Assembly: GCA_050260275.1 (NCBI GenBank)
Contig: JBLNBX010000076.1
Span: 1 to 6,809, forward strand
Length of the DNA: 6,809 nt
Reading direction: 5' to 3'
Origin: DATMXS01 sp050260275
Lineage (GTDB): Bacteria; Acidobacteriota; Terriglobia; Bryobacterales; Bryobacteraceae
Positions 1-4,905 of this stretch are shown here, one piece after another; positions within the stretch are counted from its first letter, which is position 1; each line of letters starts with the position of its first letter. The position numbers and the translations under genes are program-made. The notes under the pieces are model-generated. The model did not search any database, had not been told where the DNA came from, and saw nothing but the letters and a program-made list of their open reading frames with translations.

Positions 1-3000
1 TCGATCGAGTTCTCGCTGTTTCACGTCGGCACGGGCATCAAGCTCGACCTGTGGAAGGGCGACATCATCAACTGGTCATGCGATGCCGGTCCTGAGTTCC
101 AGGTCACCGCCGCGGACGGCCTCTACGAGCTGAATCTGCCCTATCCCTGCCGCAAGATCTCACGGACCTGCTGGAAGCATTTCAATACTGGCGCGTGCCC
201 GTTCTCGACGCAGGGCGCGATGGACTACGTCCACTTCCCCACTGCCGATCCGACGAAGTGCGACAAGGGCTACGATACGCCGAACGGCTGCCTCGCGCAC
301 GGGATGAAGCGACACTACGGAGCGATCCTCGCGGAGCCGCAGGGCGTTCGGATCAAGGACAACTCGACCGGCGTCTGGGGCTTCGGGCGCTCGACGCTCA
401 CGAGCGTCTCGCTCGTCGCCGACTCCATCTACGATCAGGTGATGCCGGAGGTCTACACCGACAACGACCTGCCGGTGAACGCGAAGCTTGCCGCGGGTCG
501 CGACGAGAGCGACTTCTACGAGGGCCTCGGGATCGTCTGCGAAGGGCCGGTGACCTTCGGCCCCGGCCACAAGATCGACGGCCAGCATCACCACGGCTAT
601 CCGGGCGCGCTTGGCCTCCGCGAAGTGCCCGGTTCCGATCCGGCCGGCGCGACCGACTTCTTCTCGCTCGACGAGTCAGGCAACACGGTGGGCAGTAAGC
701 CTCCGGACAAGCAATGGCGGTACGTCTATTCCGGCAACAGCACCTATCTGGACAACTTCGCGGCCGGAACCGCGTTCCTCGCGATCCGGCGCTCCGACGC
801 AAAGGGCCTTCAACTCTCGAAGCTCAGCGAGCATCAGATGGAAGCCGTCGTCCGCAGCGGGTTGCAGGGGTGGGTGTGGACCTCTCCCGGAGTCCGCGTT
901 TTCGGTCCTCCGCTCACGAACCCGGTGTGGATCGCGATCAACATGATGCTCCGCGCGCGCGGCCTCCGGCTGGGTGCGGGCGCCACGAGCGAGCAGCTCG
1001 ACCTTGCGGAGACGTTCTTCGACGTAGACGCCGCCATCGCCGCCGCCGCGATGTGCGACGAGCAGGTGACGAAGCTCGTCGGCACGGGAACGGAGACGCA
1101 GTTCAAGTTCCGAGGCGTGGCGCAGGAGGAAAAGCCCCTCCGCGACTGGATTCAGGAAGTCCTGATGAACTGCCTCGGATATTACACGTTCACGTTCGGC
1201 AAGCTCAAGATCGGCGTGCGCGTGAACAGCAGCGCGGCCGAAGCGTTCACGGAGGGGAACATCCTTTTCCGCAGTCTCAAGCTCGCGCCGATGAAGCCGT
1301 CCTTCAACCACATCACCGCGAACTTCGCGGATGAGGACTACCAGTTCGTCGGCAACAGCATCGCGGTCTACGATGTGGACCACGCACTCTACCTGGCCGG
1401 CGGCGCGGGACCGCAGTTCTTGAAATCCAGCGTTAACCTCTGCGGGACGTCTTCGAAGTCGCAGGCCGGCCGGATCATCAGCGTGCGCCTCCGCGAGGAG
1501 CTGGGCGGGATCACCCCTTCCGAGTGGAAGGCCGCAAGAAATCTCTCCTTCCGGACAACCGTGCTCGCGCTCAATACCGAGCCGGGGATGGTGTGCTCCA
1601 TGACGCACCCGGACATGCCCGGCGGCTTCGGAGAGTTCCGCGTTACCTCGTGGCGGCTGAACAAGGATTTCAGTATTGACATTCAGGGCAGGACGACGAC
1701 GGACTCCATGTACGATCTGGTCACTGGCCCGAAGCCCGCCGATGTCGTTCCGGACCAGGTGCCCGAGGAGACGCTGATCGACACGGGGGTTCCGGGCGTT
1801 GTCCTCGGCACGCCGAAGCTCTCGGAATACGGGACATTCGCAATGGACGAGTTGCAAGTGCAGCCCGACGCCTCCGGGAACATGAACATCGTCGGGGCGC
1901 ACCAGATAGCGATGGCTCTGTACTACGTGGATGAGCTTGCCGCTGATCTCTGGGCCAGCCTCGATGCCGCTCTCGACAAGGACACCGATCCGGTCACGCT
2001 ATCGTGCACGGTCAATCCGGGCACTTCGAGGGTCTTCCGTGTGGGCGATTTCATCGTCTTTAACGACGAGGCCAAGGACCCGAACAACGCGGGCCGGCGG
2101 TGCTACGAGTGCGCCCAGATCGTCGGTCCCGGCAACGAGGGCGATGTCGTACCGTCCGGAAGCTTCCAGATCCGGAGGAACTATCCCGGCGCGCCCGCGG
2201 ACCAGGCGACTTTCGGTACGCTCCGGTGCCCGCATGCCGCCGGCATCCGGTTCTTCAAGCTCGACTACAAGGTCTTCACTTTTTCGGTGAAGAAGGGCTT
2301 CTTCCGGACGCCCGGCATCCCCGCCCGGGTCGAAGCGAAGCTCCCGTCGGCCTGCGTCGTGGCGGCGCTCGTCGGCGTGGCGAACCACTTCGGGTTCGGG
2401 CCGTTCACGGTCTTCCCGCTCTCGCACCACAGCGAGCCGTTCATGCCTGGCGACCGGACCTGCAACGGAGCCGCCTACACGTTCCAGATCCCGGGTCCGC
2501 TCGCGGTGGCCTCCAACGTGGCAATTCCGATGCGGGTGCAGGACGCCGCCAGCATCCGCTGCATCTATGCCTACGTTCAGCAGGGCACCAGCGACGGCCA
2601 GAGCGCGTTCCTCGTGAAGGTGTCGCGTGACGACGGCGCGACCTGGGAGCCGCTCGAATACATGGGCATCGCTCAGCGGGTCATCCCGCCAATCCCGTTC
2701 AAGAACACCTATGATTTCCTCGTCGAAAGCTTCGGGTATGGGAAGCCCTCCACGCGCCGTCTGCCCTATAACGACTTCGGAATCGTCCTCGCGCAGGCGG
2801 TCGCAGCGAGCGGCTCCCCTCAGACCGTTTCGACGGCCTCCTACGGCGCGAACCGGCTGGGCTTCGATGTCGGGGAGTTCGTCCACATCGACTTGGGCGG
2901 CCCCAACGAGGAGTACGTAAAGGTCATCGCCGCCGACCCGGACAATCAGACGTTCACGGCGGTATTCTCGAAGGACCATGCTTTAGGCGAGCGCGTTCGG

Positions 3001-3114
3001 CCGACCATCTGGCCGACGCCGATCCTCAACGAGGGCGACGATCTGGCGTTCGACATCCTCTCTGTCGCGTCTCCTGACCCTGGCTCGGATCTGACGGTGG
3101 TGATCCAGACCTGA
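1..3114 (+). CDS. Phage tail-tip / baseplate hub protein, L-like plus J-like (5' partial)
   Basis: The frame is open from base 1 to the TGA at 3112-3114, giving 1037 residues with the N-terminus outside the window; an internal ATG at 220 is not the start. Window residues 1-49 are beta-rich and end in a GLYELNLPYP-type segment. Residues 50-102 hold C50, C57, C66, C87 and C97; C57-x8-C66-x20-C87-x9-C97 resembles the C-terminal metal-cluster domain of lambda tail-tip protein L. A hub region resembling lambda protein J follows: an EGLGIVCEGPV segment near 180, NPVWIAINMML at 307, MCDEQVTKL near 352, and FKFRGVAQEEKPLRDWIQ from 368. The rest, to 1037, is beta-rich and unassigned, with a small GEFVHID/EEYVKV module near the end. 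The role would be closing the tail tube and holding receptor-binding parts. It converges with the OLD gene, 21 bases apart. The tail-protein call is firm; the L/J correspondence is pattern-based. Confidence 0.85.
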   Translation, partial: SIEFSLFHVGTGIKLDLWKGDIINWSCDAGPEFQVTAADGLYELNLPYPCRKISRTCWKHFNTGACPFSTQGAMDYVHFPTADPTKCDKGYDTPNGCLAHGMKRHYGAILAEPQGVRIKDNSTGVWGFGRSTLTSVSLVADSIYDQVMPEVYTDNDLPVNAKLAAGRDESDFYEGLGIVCEGPVTFGPGHKIDGQHHHGYPGALGLREVPGSDPAGATDFFSLDESGNTVGSKPPDKQWRYVYSGNSTYLDNFAAGTAFLAIRRSDAKGLQLSKLSEHQMEAVVRSGLQGWVWTSPGVRVFGPPLTNPVWIAINMMLRARGLRLGAGATSEQLDLAETFFDVDAAIAAAAMCDEQVTKLVGTGTETQFKFRGVAQEEKPLRDWIQEVLMNCLGYYTFTFGKLKIGVRVNSSAAEAFTEGNILFRSLKLAPMKPSFNHITANFADEDYQFVGNSIAVYDVDHALYLAGGAGPQFLKSSVNLCGTSSKSQAGRIISVRLREELGGITPSEWKAARNLSFRTTVLALNTEPGMVCSMTHPDMPGGFGEFRVTSWRLNKDFSIDIQGRTTTDSMYDLVTGPKPADVVPDQVPEETLIDTGVPGVVLGTPKLSEYGTFAMDELQVQPDASGNMNIVGAHQIAMALYYVDELAADLWASLDAALDKDTDPVTLSCTVNPGTSRVFRVGDFIVFNDEAKDPNNAGRRCYECAQIVGPGNEGDVVPSGSFQIRRNYPGAPADQATFGTLRCPHAAGIRFFKLDYKVFTFSVKKGFFRTPGIPARVEAKLPSACVVAALVGVANHFGFGPFTVFPLSHHSEPFMPGDRTCNGAAYTFQIPGPLAVASNVAIPMRVQDAASIRCIYAYVQQGTSDGQSAFLVKVSRDDGATWEPLEYMGIAQRVIPPIPFKNTYDFLVESFGYGKPSTRRLPYNDFGIVLAQAVAASGSPQTVSTASYGANRLGFDVGEFVHIDLGGPNEEYVKVIAADPDNQTFTAVFSKDHALGERVRPTIWPTPILNEGDDLAFDILSVASPDPGSDLTVVIQT

Positions 3115-3119
3115 CGGTA
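3112..3119. repeat. Left copy of 8-bp direct repeat TGACGGTA flanking the OLD gene
   Basis: TGACGGTA begins at the stop codon of the hub gene. An identical copy lies at 4821-4828, starting on the last base of the OLD start codon. The pair encloses the OLD gene almost exactly and may be a target-site duplication or an illegitimate-recombination microhomology. CTGACGGT also occurs at 3091-3098 inside the hub gene, so the motif is not unique here. Confidence 0.4.
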
Positions 3120-3135
3120 GCCATAGGCCACGGCC

Positions 3136-4821
3136 TCACAGTTCCAATAGCCGCTCTGCCGGCTTCCTGATCTCGACGGGGATTGCGTCCTTCTGCATAT
3201 TGCTGAACAGTTCGAGTGCTTGTTGCAACTTGCTCTCCTCGCGACTCGGCAGCCCGCACACGGATTCAAATGTGGGGCTAAGCACGAAAACGCGACTTGG
3301 GTCGCCAACCGCTTCAGCAATCTGAGCATTCCATCTACGATGATTCGTGTTATGACGCCGGGTATTCTCTTTTCGCGATTCTGTCCAGTCAGGGTTGATA
3401 TCCTGAGTGTCGTCGTCGTGAACAATTGCGAACGGAATGTGAAGCGCGCTCAGAATCTTCGCGAATAACGGCATCTTCGTCTTGCCCTGGCACTCGACAA
3501 CGGAAATGGCGTCTCGATTCACATCGATGCCCAATGCTTTGAAAACAAGCGGGAACACTATTCGTTCGGTGTAGCCTTCAACGAGCAGGACGCGCGATGC
3601 AAAAAACAGTTCGCTTCTCTGGCTGTCAAATTCCGTGATGAGTCTGAGAAAGTCTTTGTTGCATGGGTCGATCCCGAGATCGCCCGTCTGCGTTACGGTC
3701 GTCCCTTCCACGAGTGTCTTGCGGATCACTGCTATGTCCTGATAACGGTCCATGGGGACAAAGAGTGGCGAGTGTGTGCTCAGGAAAACCTGATTACCCG
3801 ACGCCACTAAGCTGCGAAGCGTCGCGACGAAGAATCGCGCGCGGTGCGGGTGAAGGAACACTTCAGGTTCCTCGATCGCGAAGATTGCCCCTTCTCGCTG
3901 AAGCTCCTGATACGTTCGAAAGATCGCGATGACAATCGCGCTCTGCAAACCAGCACCTACGTCCTCGGCGGCTGTCTCCAGCGAACCCTCCCGAACATAG
4001 AGTTGAAGTGCTCGAAAGACGTTTTCCGGATCGAAAGGGTCGAAGCCCAGACGCACCTGATCCTTCGCGCTGTCAAGCCCGAGCATATCGAGTGCGTGCT
4101 TTTCTAAAAGGACCTCCACTTTTTCGAAGTCAGCCGATTTTAGCGCATCGAAGGCACGGTTTAATCGGCGCCTGTACGCGTCGAGGCGGGACACGGCTTC
4201 CGTGCCTCCACGCTCGTCGATATCGGATATTCTCTCCTTGCTAGCCGTCAGCTTCGTTTGGACGTCTTTGAACAGGCGGCGGAGAACTGTCCATCGATTC
4301 GAAGCGGAGTGGCGCCTGTAGTCCCTTTGCACATCGACGTAAATGAATGCTACGTTGTCGCGGAGGTCGGAAGTCACCCGTAGCGGCAGCCACGCACAAC
4401 TCGGTTTCACTCCTTTCTGCAAGGGCTCGTCCGGATACGTGACGATGTTCCCATTCTTGTCGATGCAGACATAATCGACATTCAGGTCGCCAGCCAGCTT
4501 CCGTCCGGTCTTCTTCTTGTATGTCTTGCAGGACAAGCGCAGCCCTGCCACCTCGCATTGCTTCTTGTTGCGCCAGACGGTCGTTGTCTCATCGAAGTAG
4601 ACCGTGATCTCAATCGTGCAGTTCAGGTCGCGGTTGTAGAAGTCCTCGTCCGAGAACTGCCGCTCGGTCGGCCATATATCGCCAAGCGCGAGGTTGAGAG
4701 CACGCAGCACCGTTGACTTGCCAGCGTTGTTCTGCCCGATAAGGACACAAAGGTCATTGGGCGCAAAGTCCAATGCCTTAACCGAGCGGAAGTTCTTAAT
4801 CGAGATTTGCCGGATTCTCAT
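3136..4821 (-). CDS. OLD-family ATP-dependent endonuclease (AAA/ABC-type ATPase plus TOPRIM)
   Basis: Complete 561-residue protein with a canonical start, MRIRQISIKNFRSVKALDF, the edge-strand opening of OLD/SMC-like ATPases. Walker A is GQNNAGKST at 29-37. A degenerate signature region (VGAGLQSA, 288-295) is followed by Walker B AIFAIEEPEVFLHP (312-325) and the H-loop STHSP (348-352). The C-terminal TOPRIM region has LLVEGYTER (412-420; E415 the expected metal ligand) and HDDD (468-471). Length matches stand-alone OLD proteins such as phage P2 Old. Family members are ATP-regulated nucleases, and several act in phage exclusion. No UvrD-like helicase (the GajB-type partner of class 2 OLD) lies on either side in the window, so a solo class 1-like protein is the better guess. 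ATG 4821 is the first usable start after an in-frame TAA; no clear Shine-Dalgarno precedes it. Sampled 60-base lines are about 50-60% GC against 65-73% in the flanking genes, suggesting transfer. Family call strong; antiphage role inferred. Confidence 0.93.
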   Translation of the reverse strand: MRIRQISIKNFRSVKALDFAPNDLCVLIGQNNAGKSTVLRALNLALGDIWPTERQFSDEDFYNRDLNCTIEITVYFDETTTVWRNKKQCEVAGLRLSCKTYKKKTGRKLAGDLNVDYVCIDKNGNIVTYPDEPLQKGVKPSCAWLPLRVTSDLRDNVAFIYVDVQRDYRRHSASNRWTVLRRLFKDVQTKLTASKERISDIDERGGTEAVSRLDAYRRRLNRAFDALKSADFEKVEVLLEKHALDMLGLDSAKDQVRLGFDPFDPENVFRALQLYVREGSLETAAEDVGAGLQSAIVIAIFRTYQELQREGAIFAIEEPEVFLHPHRARFFVATLRSLVASGNQVFLSTHSPLFVPMDRYQDIAVIRKTLVEGTTVTQTGDLGIDPCNKDFLRLITEFDSQRSELFFASRVLLVEGYTERIVFPLVFKALGIDVNRDAISVVECQGKTKMPLFAKILSALHIPFAIVHDDDTQDINPDWTESRKENTRRHNTNHRRWNAQIAEAVGDPSRVFVLSPTFESVCGLPSREESKLQQALELFSNMQKDAIPVEIRKPAERLLEL

Positions 4822-4828
4822 GACGGTA
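4821..4828. repeat. Right copy of 8-bp direct repeat TGACGGTA
   Basis: This is identical to 3112-3119. The repeats sit 16 bases beyond the OLD stop codon on one side and at the OLD start codon on the other. No terminal inverted repeats could be matched just inside them. Confidence 0.4.
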
Positions 4829-4842
4829 ACAGGACACAGGAC
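4829..4842. repeat. Tandem 7-bp direct repeat (ACAGGAC x2)
   Basis: Two perfect, abutting copies of ACAGGAC occupy the region just upstream of the OLD start codon, 7 bases from it. On the minus strand they read as GTCCTGT twice and would lie in the OLD 5' leader. On the + strand the first AGGA can serve as a ribosome binding site for the mini-ORF at 4843. A regulator site is possible but not shown. Confidence 0.6.
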
Positions 4843-4905
4843 ATGATACTCCCATTGATTGACAACAGTCAGCTTCCACTGACTCGTTTAGCAAACAGTG
4901 GGTAG
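4843..4905 (+). CDS. Possible 20-residue leader ORF overlapping the tail gene start
   Basis: ATG 4843 opens a frame of 20 residues (MILPLIDNSQLPLTRLANSG) ending at TAG 4903-4905. AGGA at 4831-4834 lies 8 bases before the ATG, a normal Shine-Dalgarno distance. The stop falls 8 bases into the tail gene that starts at GTG 4898, in another frame, and that GTG has no ribosome binding site of its own. Translational coupling is therefore conceivable. The ORF is short, matches nothing I recognise, and could be chance. Confidence 0.2.
   Translation: MILPLIDNSQLPLTRLANSG
4864..4888. promoter_or_regulatory. Dyad / hairpin between divergent OLD and tail gene starts
   Basis: AGTCAG (4867-4872) and CTGACT (4879-4884) form a perfect 6-bp inverted repeat around the loop CTTCCA. 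AAC (4864-4866) and GTT (4886-4888) can extend the stem to 9 pairs across one bulged C at 4885. No T-tract follows on either side, so it is not a classic terminator. It sits midway between two genes that start divergently, which fits an operator or an RNA hairpin close to the GTG start at 4898. Function is inferred from position only. Confidence 0.35.

Larger units (their letters stand above)
3120..4828. other. Candidate acquired single-gene cassette carrying the OLD gene
   Basis: The segment between the two TGACGGTA copies, counting one copy, holds only the antisense OLD gene. It differs from both flanks in strand and in base composition: sampled lines are about 50-60% GC inside against 65-73% outside. 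Removing it would bring the hub gene stop about 80 bases from the next tail gene and restore two co-directional virion genes. It contains no transposase, integrase or terminal inverted repeats, so it is not a recognisable insertion sequence; a 'moron'-type insertion is the inference. Confidence 0.4.
4822..4897. promoter_or_regulatory. Divergent intergenic region between the OLD and tail gene starts
   Basis: This 76-base spacer separates the starts of two divergently read genes, so any dedicated promoter for OLD should be here or just beyond. Promoter-like words are present but poorly spaced. On the minus strand TTGTCA (4860-4865) and TATCAT (4843-4848) are only 11 bases apart. On the + strand a perfect TTGACA (4859-4864) lacks a good -10 at 16-18 bases. 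The region is more AT-rich than the tail genes and contains the tandem repeat and dyad described separately. Confidence 0.4.

Noticed and set aside
676..1902. Long minus-strand open frame (408 codons) opposite the hub gene
   Set aside because: It is an antisense shadow in high-GC coding DNA; its product is Arg/Ala/Glu-rich with no domain pattern, whereas the + strand frame has clear tail-protein motifs.
3125..3136. Short inverted repeat AGGCC-AC-GGCCT in the convergent spacer as a bidirectional terminator
   Set aside because: The usable stem is about 4 pairs once a loop is allowed, and no T-tract follows on either strand.
4843..4865. Minus-strand promoter TTGTCA / TATCAT for OLD
   Set aside because: Each hexamer matches consensus at 5 of 6 positions, but the gap is 11 bases instead of about 17; no extended -10 TG is present.
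4859..4887. Plus-strand promoter starting with a perfect TTGACA
   Set aside because: No acceptable -10 hexamer occurs 16-18 bases downstream (about 4881-4888 reads GACTCGTT).
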